From a virus, in IMG/VR virus record IMGVR_UViG_3300048446_000526, positions 1 through 64,000 of that record: DNA of 64,000 nt; one strand, written 5' to 3'. The position numbers and the translations under genes were made by a program. The notes beneath the pieces are model-generated. The model did not search any database. It had not been told where the DNA came from and saw only the letters and a program-made list of their open reading frames with translations. Each line of letters starts with the position of its first letter. Positions within the stretch are counted from its first letter, which is position 1. This document shows positions 1-11,647 of the stretch, one piece after another.

Positions 1-3000
1 CAGACAGGTACTCCCGCCGATACATTTATTACTGTAATATCTGGAGTGGGAGGATACGATCCATATGTTACTTTTGAACAAGGATATAATAGTTTCATTG
101 GATTATTTACTAGCGGAAGCAGTATAGTTCAATGTACAGGGGTTTCTACAGAATATGAAACTACCACATTATATGGAGACCCATGCGGATTATGTACAGG
201 TGTTAGTTTATTGGTAGATTTTGAACGAGGTTCACCAAATCAGGTTGTACAGGTTGAAGAAGTATGGTGTGTCAAAGGCCTACAGGCAACACCGTTACTA
301 AACAGCGGTAAGGTGATCTATACTTATCCAGCCATTTCGCAAAATTCTGTAAGAGTAGGACAAAAATTTAATATAGGTAGTGTAGAATATACAGTAGGCA
401 GCGAACTTCCACAAACCTCTTATAGTAACAAATATGGATTTTCTGCTAGCACTTCCGCAAACGCAAGCACAGAAAGAATTGCTTTAAATCCTAATATAGA
501 ATGGATAAACTATACAGGTTTACCTTCTAATCTTTTCCAACCACCTCAAGGAATTACAGCCACACCAGAGGATATATTCGAGCCAAGAGTTCCTGAGTCT
601 GGATTACTACTAGACTCTAATATAGAAATAGAACTGGAGTTTGATGAGCCAGTAACTAATTTAGTTCTTTGTTTTTCTGGAGTACAAGCATCTAACCTTC
701 AGGGAGGATACATACTACAAGAAGATAAAGACGAAATTTTACTTGAAGACGGCCTTGGTTCTCTGGTAAATGATTTTGCTAATGCTCCAAGTGGAGCAAT
801 TATTTCCGATAGACCTCTTCTGCTTATAGATAAAGCAAATCTCCTACCAATCACTGATATAGTGCCTACGATGGTCTCTTTCACTGGTCTGGACTGTCGG
901 TTTGTACTATGTGCTACTGGAACTTTTGACAAAATTTCCTTTACAGCAGCAGTTGACCAAGGAACAACCTACGCACTATCTATCGGAGAACTTGTGCCTA
1001 AGACTATAGACACAAGTAATACTGCTCTTATACAAATAGATACGCCTTACACTGGATATAACAACAACGAAAATTATATTACTGTTGCGGCTGAAATACT
1101 TTATACAGGCACACCTATTGATTCAGGTAACCTGCCTATCAGCGGACTTAAAGAAGGAAATGTATTTTTTAACTGTCAAGAAAATAGTTCTTCGGGAGTC
1201 TATGGTTATGAAACAACCCAACAATACGATGAGGATGCTTGCTATGTTACAGGTCAATGCCAAGTGTATTCAGCAAAAACTACTGTTGATGAAGATGGAG
1301 AAGTTTTAGGACAGGCTTCCTACAAGGTTACTTTTGATGAAGATATATATATAAGTCAAAATAAAGAATCATACGTACAACTTACAAACTGGACTCCTAC
1401 AGACAGCAATCCAGAAAGAACAATCGTACCTGAAGAAGGACACTATCCTATATCAATTCTTTCAAACATTACCAGTAACAGTTTTGTTATACCAGAAGAG
1501 TATGCCATAGCACTACCTATACCCGGAACAGGAATGAGCAGAGAAGGAACTGTCTCGGGTGAGTTTGATATATATCATCCATACAAGACAGAAGACGAGA
1601 AGATTTTAAACCATATACCAGCACAATTTTTAACTATAGAAAGAACATATAACCCTCCTGTTACTAATCCTAATTATAAGCCTAAAGATAATATGTTTGA
1701 AATAATGGGAATAACAGGCAGCAAAATATTTACAGAAGATAAAGTTAATTATGTACTAATAGAGGACAATAGACCGCCTTACCTAGACCAAAAAATATCT
1801 GGGAATTACACAACAGACTCTAGGGAGTTTTATGCTACTACCAGCCCTTTCAGTAACAGGCTCAGAGATTTAACTTTTGACCCTGATAATATCAGAGACC
1901 TAAACTACGCAGACGCACCTTGGAGCCTAAAAGACATTTATGTATTAGCAGATTATGACAGTGCAAATAGCAGACTCACATTGTACAATATACCGACAGG
2001 TATCTTTAAGCCATTAGACACTATACAGGTTAGTTTTAATAGTCCTACTTCTGCCAATAATTCAGGCTGTAACCTTTTCCCTATATACCATGATGTTCCA
2101 GCAGAGAATATGTATCTTTATACTGGTTTACCGATTACAGAACCTAGCGGAGAAAATATTGGAAATATTCTGTTTACTTTTTCAGAAGCACCACCTGAAG
2201 GATGGGTTGTACTTGATGGCAGTACTTATGATAGAACACAATATCCTGCACTAGCACAGTATCTAGATTTCCATAGAGTATTGTATTCAAGCGGTTGGGC
2301 TTTAGGAAATGAAGGATGGACAGCATCTACCCTACCAGACCTAAGAAAAGTAACTCCTGTAGGACAACATGAAAATACTCTGACTGCTTTCTCTAACATA
2401 GGAGAAATTATTAGAGACACAGGAAATAAACTACTGTTAGAAAACAACAAAAATGGTGAGTTTGGTCAGGCTGATAATATTGTTGGCAACTGGATTATGT
2501 ACACTCAGGGCAGTTTTATTGATCCTAGATATCCTATTAATTTCTCAGACAGCGGCACACTAAATTATGTCATTGACAATGTAGACATAAAAGACTCAGA
2601 CGGCGATAAAACAGAAAACTTTATTACTCCTTATGCTAGGGTTCGTATAGATATTTTGCAATTCCTTGAGCCTGATATTAGAATGAATTATCAGGCAGGA
2701 GAAGACGAACCTAATTATATCTACATACAGCATCAACCAGAAAAGACTAATCAATATGATATTTCTGAGCCTAATGTTTTAATTGATCCTAACGGGTGTG
2801 CATTTACTGGTCCGTATTCTGATCCGTATAAAGTATACACTCCTACCAATGAGGTTACAGTTAAACTCAGATATGATGAAAAAGGAGGCAATGGTCAGCA
2901 GTACAGTTTGGTGTTAGATAATAGATATGGAATGAAAAATTTCGAAGAAGACCTTGGATTTGCTCGTTTGTATACTCCTAAGATGTATGACTTTGATGCA

Positions 3001-6000
3001 GGCATAACAGGTATGGCTTGGTGGCCTGAAGGCGTACTTCCTTTATCCATTGCACATGACGGCCCAGCCAGAACACCTTTACAATATGCCAGCGGAGGCA
3101 ACTCTACACCTACAGGATGGGGTATTGTCAACTCTCCTATGGTTTTTGAATATGACACTGACATAGTACCAAATGAAGAGATAGTATTTGGTAATTATAC
3201 AATGTCGGGTAGTTTTGGAATATGGGTTAAGATTTCAGGAGAAGTAACTGATGCTAGTGCCAATACAGCGGTTAGAGTTCTACACAGAAAATATGATCAA
3301 GAAACGCAACTAGCCTGTAGAAAAATTAACAACCCAAGCAGCGATGGATACGTAGTGTCAGACAACAACGGAGGAAGCCAATTATTTTCGATACCACACG
3401 GTCATGAAGTTGTTATACAGTGGGCCAATGGAATTTGCGACGATACAGAAATACCAGAAGGCACAGGGACTTTATATGCACAGATATACGGAGGAATATA
3501 TCCTGAAGGTCGCGGAACACCCGTATACATAGATGTACCTTCTAACTTCTATATTAGAGAAGACTTTATAGAAGCCAACGAAAGAAACCCCAATAAAAAC
3601 CCAAGAAGAGTTTATCAGTTACCTAGCGTAGAACTCAAGAACAACGTATGTTCACCTGATGTAAGGTACAACGGAGAATGGTTTACTTTACCTTACAAGG
3701 CTAGTATTGATAGTTTAAATGTACCTAAAAGTTACCTAGAATATGGCGACGAATTTAAACTAATGAGCATAAACAAAAACAGTAACTTCTCTGACAAGGT
3801 AACTAGAATTTTAACAAAAATCAATCCTACATCAGAAACCACTAGCGTATCCGGTTTGGCAACCTCGTCAGACTTATGCAGATTTATTCCTTGTACAACA
3901 GATTCGGTTTATACTAAATATCGTAAAACTACAATGTGGGGTGACCACGCCACTGATGATTATCCAGCAGTCTCAAACCTAAACTATAGGATCACGGGGT
4001 ACTTTGAGTCTGGTAGTGTTCAACACATAGACTTTATGGATATTTTTCCTTTATCTGAAGATCAATTTACTTTTACTGTAAATATGTATAATGAAGATGA
4101 CTTGCCTTTTACTGGCTGTGTGCTCACTGAAGAGGATGGTTCTTGGGTTAGTATGGCAGAATATGTAGGATGCACATCTCAGGATCAAAAAACTGTAACA
4201 TTTGAGGCCTTCCCTAGGAGTGTTTCTCTTAAAGTGGCTATGCAGGAATGTAGCGGTATTGTTATATTCTCAGTTACAACAAACGACAATGCTATTAGTA
4301 TGCAGGAGAATTTTCCCAAGTCTTGGTCAGACCCACTATTAATTACAGCAGCAAACTGTCCTCTTTCTTATGCAAACAACACTTTTAAGAATATTGATAC
4401 TTTTTGGCAGTCTCCTTTTGAAAGTTGCAACACAGGACTGTATCAAGACAGACCTCGAAGTGCCACTCCTTTTGGCTTGCAATTAAATCAAAATATTGGA
4501 TGGACAGGAATGTGTGAGTTTGTGCAAACCGTATCAGGAAGAATGTATATTCCAGAAAACAACAATCTCTACTTCCATACTTACGGTGGGACAGCAGCAC
4601 ATTGGCCTTTAGATTACAAGGGCAGCGGCATTCCTACTCAACAAACAGGTGTTTATATTATTGATGATGTTCCTGATTTTGGTGCAGTGAATAGTTGTAG
4701 TTCTGGACTGATGTGTATAGCAATATCAGGTTGGAACAACAATCCTATTACAGGTATACCTACAGTAGGAGATCGTAATGATTTAGGAAGTAATCCTATT
4801 ATTATAGAGTCTAATGGTGTCACTGGAATAGTCAGCAATTACGGTGCAAATAAACAACTATTCTTTGACTTTGATGATGGATTACCTCAGATGTCTAAAG
4901 TCTATAACGTAATAGATTATATAGACGGAACAAGAAAGATTGTAATAAACGCACCGTATGATTCATCTGTAGTCAATAAATCTGGCTTAGTATTCATGAT
5001 AGAAAACGATGAAAATATTAAGACTCATCTTAACCCTAATGTAGATAACGAGTTCAATGTCTATGATCCTAACGTAGTACCTTCTAATATTTTTGATCCT
5101 CAGATTAATCATTTTGACCTCAACACAAGAAGATGGAAACACCTGCTCCACTATGACTTTGATCAGATTGGCACAGGATTGCAGGAGGTTACAATCAGCA
5201 TTAGCGGAACAAGTCAAGATGTCAATATATATCCTATATATCCAGTAGGAATTAATTTATCTGGAGTAAGAATTTCGCAAACTTTAAATGGCACTTTCGA
5301 AGACTACTCTTCTGGAGACGCATTTAGTATTGATGACAGTACTTCTACTTTTTATATGCAGGTGGTCACACTTGATGGTCAGCCACCATTTACTGATAAT
5401 GCTTTTGTAGAACTACCAAAGGTAAGTATATCAGGTATACAAGACTATGAATTTATATTTGATGATACTGTTATTGTTGGAGGCTCGCCATTCACAAGTA
5501 GTCATGGTTCTGGCTGGAACATAGGCATACAGGTAAATCGTACACAGGAAGAGATCGACAGCAGATTAATTACTGTAAGAGCAGAAGATATTACAGGTAA
5601 AAGTGATGTTGCTCTTTCTTTCAGTCAAACAGGACTACCAGAAGTATTACAGTCTTATACTGGTTATTCTTTGGTAGGTGATAATACTTGGTTGATTGTT
5701 TATGATACTAAAAATCTTGAACTTAATACTGCCAATGTAGAATTTGAATTATTAGGTTCTCCTGCTGCTGCTAACCAAATTACTTATCAACCTATCAGAG
5801 ATAATGTACTGTCTGTGTCTGGACCTGTGGATGCTGCGGCGACAACAACTCAATACTACGACGTATCTCTTATTGCAAAAACAGGTTCACAAAAGATACC
5901 TGCTGCTACCGGAACAGGTCTTCTTATAGACCTTAAATTTAATAGGGATTGGTCTCCTCTGAACTTAACATTAAATAATTTTAATAGTTTTGGCAAGAGG

Positions 6001-9000
6001 GGCGAATCTGGTATATTCTATCTTGACCCAGCGATTGATGAAGCAATCAATTTCCAAGTACCGCAACCACAAGGCAATATTATAAGTCAGGGTGGAGACC
6101 CGTTTGAAGTAAGTTATATTAATCAGTCTGCTATATCAGAAGATATGGGATACTTACTAAATGTGGGGTTCCTTACTAATGAAAGAAGATTCAATATTAC
6201 TTTGACTCCTACAGGAGTAGATGGAGAATACTACCAAAGAACAGACAGATTCGCAAACCAACAGTTAAAAATTACTATTCCATACAACGCTTACAACTCA
6301 AGTGATGTAGCAGTAGTGCCAACACCATCTCAAACTCTTGAACCTGTATTTGACACCATATTGTACACAGGCCTAATACTGAGTAATACGAACCCCAATA
6401 CTGTACAATACTATGAAAGTGATGAACCTTGGACCATACAAGTTAAAGTGACAGGAGGCGTTGTGGACCATGATCCTACCAATCCTCCAAATCTTAGAAT
6501 ATTCAATGCTCCTAATCAAGGAAGTTATGCGAATAATAATAATCCTATTGATTGTATTATAACTTATACTCATCAAAATGATCCGGGTAATACTTGCTGG
6601 ATTGTGAATGCTACAGCGAGAAGGGATGTCCTTGGTCAATACATGCCTAATCAAACAGGTGAATTTAGATTGGTCGTCAATGCAGATGATGGCCTGACCG
6701 ATTATGCAACTCTCAATGAAGCGAACGGTATCAATGATCAGTTTGTAATTATCTACAGTAAGCCATCTGGTTTTATAAATCTACCTCCTTTACTACATTC
6801 TGTTCCTTCTGCACCCTTCTTTACTCATTGTGATGTTCTTTCTGCAAACAGTGAGACAAGACCTTCTATTAGTCCTCTAAATCTAAATGGCATCAATTTG
6901 ACTAGTATTGATTATAGATACGACCTTGATTTCCCTCTATGGCAACGTGCATACAGAGGTACACAAGGAAATAATTACATTTGGGATGCGAAAGTAGAAA
7001 TTAGCAATAACGGACTTATTACTAGTTCTGTAAAGGCTATTGGAGACGACAAAGTTCAGGCTGTGGCTAAATTTGAGACTTTAGAAATAGAAAGCGATCA
7101 ATTAAAATCAGTACCCTTTAGAATTTTGAGTGTCATACCAGCAGCCACAGAATCAGAAGACTTTCCTCCAAACACTGGCATTGTGGTTGATCAAGGAGAG
7201 GCTTGGGAATTGACTGTTACCACTATTGGTGGAATACAAGATATCAGATATCCACCTACAATTCTATTAAATAACATGCCTACTTTTTGTACAGGCTACA
7301 ATCCTCTAGATAGTAATGCCAATCAAGACCAGCAATGTATTAATGGAGAACCTAATTTCGATGGATCGACTTGGACATTTAACTTTAGTGGTCAACCTTC
7401 TTGTGATTTGCTTGGTATATATCCATTTGATATTCTTGCATTAGACACGCTACCCGGAAATCAACCAAGTCCTTATGTGGCATCAGATACATTTGATTCT
7501 CAATTTATCTATGAGACAGGAGAATTTAGCATACTACCTCCTGAGATACAATTTACAGGTGAGACGATACTATTCCCTGAGTGTAATACTTGTTATACAG
7601 GATATGTAGAATTTGGTCCAACTATTCAAGAAGACTTGGATTGTAATGGCGTAACAGGGATTAAATCTATATCATTTAGCGGAACCTTGCCTAGTGGATT
7701 GGACTATGAAATATTCTTCCCAGAAACTACAGACGGTCCTGCAATTACCAGAGGTAAAGGAACAGGAATACCTCCTACTGTAGTCTTCCCTGCTCCTTGG
7801 GACAATCTTGCTAGTGGATACATACAGATCACAGGATGTCCTACACACTTTGCTACTGGAGGCAGCACATACACAGAAGTCTCAGAAGCAACAGTCTGCA
7901 ACGCAGTAGACGCTTGCGAGTCGTTAACTATTGAGTTCGAAGATGGTTCTGAACCTATTAAACCTAACATTGACTTTTCTTTCTTCTTTCTTCATTCTGG
8001 CATGGTGCAAACAGCAAAGACAGGAACAAGTGTACTTGGAGAGGGAGGAGAAGTAAGCAAGTCATACGCTCCATCTGCACAAGAATACAATCTAGATTGT
8101 GGAACAAGACTAGAGATTAGCGATTGCAGGACTTATGCAGTATTCTATTCGGGTGAGCCCGGACTTGGTAAAACACACGTTAGTGGTATCTACCCTGAAG
8201 GCCAATCTGAGAATAATAAAATTAGTCTTGAACCTTATCCAAATAACTTTGTCTTTATAACTGGACAAAATAATTCTTTCTTCGGCAGGCATATAGCAGA
8301 AGAATCTCCTCTTCCAGAATACGACGTATTACTCAACGTAAGCCTTGCAGGTAACCAAGGCACAGGTCTAATGGTAGTAGAAAAAGTTCCTCAACAAAAA
8401 CCAAAATCAGATAAATTAAATAAATATTTTGATGATCTACTTTTTGATCCATCTACAACCACCTGCCTACTAGGTAATGGAACAATGGGTGCGGGAGAAG
8501 GTCAAGGAGAGACTACTAAATATGGAATTAGAGGACAGGTATTGCCTAGACTATCTGGACAATTTGTAGACATTAATAGTACTTTTGCGGAAAACGATGA
8601 GTATTTCACTGGATTGAATTTAATTGAGATTAATCAAGATACTGATATACCAATAATTAGTTTACTATCAGTTTCAGACTGTTATTCTACTGGATATATG
8701 AGAATAAGCGGAATAGCAGTTCCTTCTATTCAGACAGAAATTACTGACCCTCCTCCAGCAAGTGAATCTCCATTTTTCTCCTACAAGGGACAACAGTTCT
8801 CACTGGCTACAAGATTGTCTTATGGAGACACTGAAGAACAAAGAAACAATCCAGTAAACAGACGACCTAGCCAAACTTTATATTGGACTGCTTATAATTC
8901 TGTTGATGATGTAGCAATTACTAATGGTCAGGTTCAGTCTAGTGGTGCTTTTACATTTACTGCTGGCTCTAGCAGTGGTGTCGTATATGCCATAAGAATA

Positions 9001-10473
9001 TACAATGAAGCCGACTTTGCACCAACTAATATATCCAACATTAAAGGTTATTCGCAAAACGACTACATATGGATACACAAGGGTGGAAACAGGGCAGATC
9101 AGCCAATAGCCACAACCTTCCCTCCTGTTGTACCTACAGGATTTAGTCCTTCAGGCTTGCATCTAAAACAAAACGTAGCCACCATTCAAGCAGGATTAGC
9201 ATACGGTGGATATGTAATACCTGATGGAACAGAAACAGACCCAGAGGGAACTAAGTACAAGATGATACAGGCTGGTGTGCCAGCGATACCTTACTGGAAA
9301 ACACCTAATCCGGGTTCACAAGATTATACATCAGCAGACTATTTACCAAGTATCAGCGGTATGGTTCTGTCTTCTTTTGGCAACCTAGAACCATTTACCA
9401 CAGGTGTAACTGTAGAAATCAATGAGACTCCTAGAACAGGATTGATACCTGTATCAGATGATTATGTTGGAGTAGGAGATAGAGTAGATATATTTATAGG
9501 AGATGAAAACAATACATTCATTAATGAGTCCTACACATTGACTGCTAATGAATTATTAGGCTCTCCTGTTACAGGAGTACAGGTGACAGGAAGCAACACC
9601 CCTTACTTTGGATTCCGACAACTTGATGCGACTATCACTAAAAAAATAGAAGTTAGTGGAATAGTAGGAGGAACAGGAGTTGTGCTTTATCATCCTAATA
9701 TTGATTATACGATAGGAGACATAGTCACCTTAGAAGTATCAGGAGAATCAAGTAGTCTTTATACTGCTTGCAACGATGTTGACCTAATCATTGTTAACGG
9801 AGATACAATAGGCATGGAACTCGCAGTTGCTCCAACAGAAAATTCTTGGTATGTTGGACTACTTCAAGTAGGAGACACAGTAACTCTGCATAAGCAAGAA
9901 GAAGGAGAGATATTTATTCCATCCAATAGTATTACTGTTAGTACTGAAGGTCAATATGCGTTTGAAATACAAGGAACGCCAACCACTTTGTATAAAGATT
10001 ATACGTTTAGAATCGTAACTTGTGAAAACCCTCAACATCCAGTATATACGCAAACCAGCCTAGAGCCTAAACTATACAAAAAAGATTACAATATGTATGT
10101 ATCTAAGCCTATCAATATTGTTAATTCTAGTGTGGTAATTGATGGCAGTAGATCAAACGGAAACTGGAGAGTAAGATTCAACCTAGAAGGAGGACTAAGA
10201 CCTATAAGAAATCACAGCCCAAGAGTCATGTTAAGATACGGAAGCAATACTCTCGGAACTTTCTGTGGATTCACTAGGACTGTAGTTTACGGACCTCCTC
10301 TAGAAGAACCATACCAAGACAATAGAATATTTGACGAATACGATGCAGTAAATGATCAACTTATAGTAGAACTTAAACAAGCCGAAGGTTTTGATTGGAG
10401 TGGTCAATCTACCATCGAAATTGTTGTTCAAGACGAAACAGGGGAAAGCACTTTAAACGTAACACTTCCTTAG
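1..10473 (+). CDS. giant tail fibre / tail adhesion protein with tail collar domain (5' end outside window)
   Basis: The frame is open from the first base, so the gene starts upstream; the GTG at 46 is internal. About 3,490 residues are visible. A phage tail collar-type domain lies near 2150-2370 (PEGWVVLDGSTYDR, then LPDLRKVTPVG), a fold known from short tail fibres and tail tips. The rest is beta-rich and Ig/cadherin-like. Two similar segments start near 6424 (EPWTIQVKVTGG) and 7198 (EAWELTVTTIGG), about 774 bp apart, and look like tandem domains. Ser-Gly and Thr-Gly dipeptides are frequent. The gene ends 13 bp before the collagen-like fibre gene, and I infer a role in host adhesion at the tail tip. 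The tail-protein assignment is firm, the exact role is not. Confidence 0.8.
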   Translation, partial: QTGTPADTFITVISGVGGYDPYVTFEQGYNSFIGLFTSGSSIVQCTGVSTEYETTTLYGDPCGLCTGVSLLVDFERGSPNQVVQVEEVWCVKGLQATPLLNSGKVIYTYPAISQNSVRVGQKFNIGSVEYTVGSELPQTSYSNKYGFSASTSANASTERIALNPNIEWINYTGLPSNLFQPPQGITATPEDIFEPRVPESGLLLDSNIEIELEFDEPVTNLVLCFSGVQASNLQGGYILQEDKDEILLEDGLGSLVNDFANAPSGAIISDRPLLLIDKANLLPITDIVPTMVSFTGLDCRFVLCATGTFDKISFTAAVDQGTTYALSIGELVPKTIDTSNTALIQIDTPYTGYNNNENYITVAAEILYTGTPIDSGNLPISGLKEGNVFFNCQENSSSGVYGYETTQQYDEDACYVTGQCQVYSAKTTVDEDGEVLGQASYKVTFDEDIYISQNKESYVQLTNWTPTDSNPERTIVPEEGHYPISILSNITSNSFVIPEEYAIALPIPGTGMSREGTVSGEFDIYHPYKTEDEKILNHIPAQFLTIERTYNPPVTNPNYKPKDNMFEIMGITGSKIFTEDKVNYVLIEDNRPPYLDQKISGNYTTDSREFYATTSPFSNRLRDLTFDPDNIRDLNYADAPWSLKDIYVLADYDSANSRLTLYNIPTGIFKPLDTIQVSFNSPTSANNSGCNLFPIYHDVPAENMYLYTGLPITEPSGENIGNILFTFSEAPPEGWVVLDGSTYDRTQYPALAQYLDFHRVLYSSGWALGNEGWTASTLPDLRKVTPVGQHENTLTAFSNIGEIIRDTGNKLLLENNKNGEFGQADNIVGNWIMYTQGSFIDPRYPINFSDSGTLNYVIDNVDIKDSDGDKTENFITPYARVRIDILQFLEPDIRMNYQAGEDEPNYIYIQHQPEKTNQYDISEPNVLIDPNGCAFTGPYSDPYKVYTPTNEVTVKLRYDEKGGNGQQYSLVLDNRYGMKNFEEDLGFARLYTPKMYDFDAGITGMAWWPEGVLPLSIAHDGPARTPLQYASGGNSTPTGWGIVNSPMVFEYDTDIVPNEEIVFGNYTMSGSFGIWVKISGEVTDASANTAVRVLHRKYDQETQLACRKINNPSSDGYVVSDNNGGSQLFSIPHGHEVVIQWANGICDDTEIPEGTGTLYAQIYGGIYPEGRGTPVYIDVPSNFYIREDFIEANERNPNKNPRRVYQLPSVELKNNVCSPDVRYNGEWFTLPYKASIDSLNVPKSYLEYGDEFKLMSINKNSNFSDKVTRILTKINPTSETTSVSGLATSSDLCRFIPCTTDSVYTKYRKTTMWGDHATDDYPAVSNLNYRITGYFESGSVQHIDFMDIFPLSEDQFTFTVNMYNEDDLPFTGCVLTEEDGSWVSMAEYVGCTSQDQKTVTFEAFPRSVSLKVAMQECSGIVIFSVTTNDNAISMQENFPKSWSDPLLITAANCPLSYANNTFKNIDTFWQSPFESCNTGLYQDRPRSATPFGLQLNQNIGWTGMCEFVQTVSGRMYIPENNNLYFHTYGGTAAHWPLDYKGSGIPTQQTGVYIIDDVPDFGAVNSCSSGLMCIAISGWNNNPITGIPTVGDRNDLGSNPIIIESNGVTGIVSNYGANKQLFFDFDDGLPQMSKVYNVIDYIDGTRKIVINAPYDSSVVNKSGLVFMIENDENIKTHLNPNVDNEFNVYDPNVVPSNIFDPQINHFDLNTRRWKHLLHYDFDQIGTGLQEVTISISGTSQDVNIYPIYPVGINLSGVRISQTLNGTFEDYSSGDAFSIDDSTSTFYMQVVTLDGQPPFTDNAFVELPKVSISGIQDYEFIFDDTVIVGGSPFTSSHGSGWNIGIQVNRTQEEIDSRLITVRAEDITGKSDVALSFSQTGLPEVLQSYTGYSLVGDNTWLIVYDTKNLELNTANVEFELLGSPAAANQITYQPIRDNVLSVSGPVDAAATTTQYYDVSLIAKTGSQKIPAATGTGLLIDLKFNRDWSPLNLTLNNFNSFGKRGESGIFYLDPAIDEAINFQVPQPQGNIISQGGDPFEVSYINQSAISEDMGYLLNVGFLTNERRFNITLTPTGVDGEYYQRTDRFANQQLKITIPYNAYNSSDVAVVPTPSQTLEPVFDTILYTGLILSNTNPNTVQYYESDEPWTIQVKVTGGVVDHDPTNPPNLRIFNAPNQGSYANNNNPIDCIITYTHQNDPGNTCWIVNATARRDVLGQYMPNQTGEFRLVVNADDGLTDYATLNEANGINDQFVIIYSKPSGFINLPPLLHSVPSAPFFTHCDVLSANSETRPSISPLNLNGINLTSIDYRYDLDFPLWQRAYRGTQGNNYIWDAKVEISNNGLITSSVKAIGDDKVQAVAKFETLEIESDQLKSVPFRILSVIPAATESEDFPPNTGIVVDQGEAWELTVTTIGGIQDIRYPPTILLNNMPTFCTGYNPLDSNANQDQQCINGEPNFDGSTWTFNFSGQPSCDLLGIYPFDILALDTLPGNQPSPYVASDTFDSQFIYETGEFSILPPEIQFTGETILFPECNTCYTGYVEFGPTIQEDLDCNGVTGIKSISFSGTLPSGLDYEIFFPETTDGPAITRGKGTGIPPTVVFPAPWDNLASGYIQITGCPTHFATGGSTYTEVSEATVCNAVDACESLTIEFEDGSEPIKPNIDFSFFFLHSGMVQTAKTGTSVLGEGGEVSKSYAPSAQEYNLDCGTRLEISDCRTYAVFYSGEPGLGKTHVSGIYPEGQSENNKISLEPYPNNFVFITGQNNSFFGRHIAEESPLPEYDVLLNVSLAGNQGTGLMVVEKVPQQKPKSDKLNKYFDDLLFDPSTTTCLLGNGTMGAGEGQGETTKYGIRGQVLPRLSGQFVDINSTFAENDEYFTGLNLIEINQDTDIPIISLLSVSDCYSTGYMRISGIAVPSIQTEITDPPPASESPFFSYKGQQFSLATRLSYGDTEEQRNNPVNRRPSQTLYWTAYNSVDDVAITNGQVQSSGAFTFTAGSSSGVVYAIRIYNEADFAPTNISNIKGYSQNDYIWIHKGGNRADQPIATTFPPVVPTGFSPSGLHLKQNVATIQAGLAYGGYVIPDGTETDPEGTKYKMIQAGVPAIPYWKTPNPGSQDYTSADYLPSISGMVLSSFGNLEPFTTGVTVEINETPRTGLIPVSDDYVGVGDRVDIFIGDENNTFINESYTLTANELLGSPVTGVQVTGSNTPYFGFRQLDATITKKIEVSGIVGGTGVVLYHPNIDYTIGDIVTLEVSGESSSLYTACNDVDLIIVNGDTIGMELAVAPTENSWYVGLLQVGDTVTLHKQEEGEIFIPSNSITVSTEGQYAFEIQGTPTTLYKDYTFRIVTCENPQHPVYTQTSLEPKLYKKDYNMYVSKPINIVNSSVVIDGSRSNGNWRVRFNLEGGLRPIRNHSPRVMLRYGSNTLGTFCGFTRTVVYGPPLEEPYQDNRIFDEYDAVNDQLIVELKQAEGFDWSGQSTIEIVVQDETGESTLNVTLP

Positions 10474-10486
10474 TGAGAATATAATA

Positions 10487-11647
10487 ATGGCTCAATTAAT
10501 AGTAACAGAAAACAGACCTTCAACTTTAGAAATCACAACTTGTGTTGCGAGTTGTCCGGGTATCGCTTCGTCTGTTGATATTATACCGAGCACACAAAGT
10601 CAAGTAGGAATCATATTAGTAGAACAAGGTATTCCCGGTCCACCCGGACCAGAAGGACCGCAAGGCCCACAGGGAACAGGAGAACAAGGTCCACCGGGAC
10701 AACAAGGACCGCCCGGAGATGAAGGACCACCGGGAGCAGGCTTACAACAAATAGACATAACAGACAACACAAACACTATCTCCCTTACCAACCCTACTTT
10801 TGAAGAGATTACAATAGTAGGGGCCACAGGTACTTATTTAGACATAGACGCACAGAACAACATAATCACCATCTCTTCTGAACAAGTAGAAGGTAATTAT
10901 GCACCTATTGTTCATAACCATGTACATACAGATATTACAGATTGGACTGAGGCCGTACAAGACACTATGGCAGATACTCTTGAGGCTGGCTATGGCATAG
11001 AAATAGTTTATAATGATTTTGATTTTAACAATATTATTATTTCTGCCACTGGTCTTGCCGTAGGAACAGATGTGCAAGGTTGGAATATTAACCTGCAAGA
11101 AATATCAGATTTGAGTGTAACAGACAACAAGATATTCTTTGGCGATGGCGTAGACAGCATTAGCCTTATTGACTTCTCAGACTTGGCTGTTGATCTTGTA
11201 GCGGAAAGTACTCAACAAGGTATGCAAAATGTTCTTGGACTAGGCAGTATGGCAGAAGAAGACTCAAACGATTATGCCTTGCTCAATGGAGGCAACGATT
11301 TTACAGGAGACCAGACGTTTAGTGATGATACACTTAGTAGATTCTCTGCTAATTTAGTTAATGTAACAACAAACACATTTACTATAACGCAACAACACAA
11401 TGGTAAGGTTTTGGCTTTTGATTTTGCAAATGGCCCAATTACTGTAGATTTTGACTCTAACCTTATTTTAGGATTCAACTGTCTTGCTGTGCAGATGAAT
11501 GTCGGTCAGGTTAGATTTAATGGTGTCGAAAATAGGTATGGTGAAACAAAACTCGTAGGACAATACTCTATAGGAACTTTAGTTAAGGTGCTTTCTAATG
11601 TTATTATCCTATCGGGAGATGTTACTAAAGCAGACGGAGGGCCATAA
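10487..11647 (+). CDS. collagen-like tail fibre protein
   Basis: The protein has 386 residues. An N-terminal beta domain of about 48 residues is followed by a short collagen-like stretch (10630-10740) of Gly-X-Y triplets such as GPP, GPE, GPQ and GQQ. There are about five triplets, a two-residue interruption, then about seven more. Collagen-like stretches in phage fibres form trimeric rigid stalks. The C-terminal part is beta-rich and ends in a region that may be a trimerising or receptor-binding tip. The gene follows the giant fibre by 13 bp and overlaps the next start by one base (TAATG), which suggests translational coupling. The triplet block is richer in GC than its flanks, as Gly/Pro codons require. 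Confidence 0.85.
   Translation: MAQLIVTENRPSTLEITTCVASCPGIASSVDIIPSTQSQVGIILVEQGIPGPPGPEGPQGPQGTGEQGPPGQQGPPGDEGPPGAGLQQIDITDNTNTISLTNPTFEEITIVGATGTYLDIDAQNNIITISSEQVEGNYAPIVHNHVHTDITDWTEAVQDTMADTLEAGYGIEIVYNDFDFNNIIISATGLAVGTDVQGWNINLQEISDLSVTDNKIFFGDGVDSISLIDFSDLAVDLVAESTQQGMQNVLGLGSMAEEDSNDYALLNGGNDFTGDQTFSDDTLSRFSANLVNVTTNTFTITQQHNGKVLAFDFANGPITVDFDSNLILGFNCLAVQMNVGQVRFNGVENRYGETKLVGQYSIGTLVKVLSNVIILSGDVTKADGGP

Noticed and set aside
10630-10740. Tandem DNA repeat or CRISPR-like array
   Set aside because: The periodicity comes from Gly-X-Y codons in a collagen-like stretch; there are no spacers.
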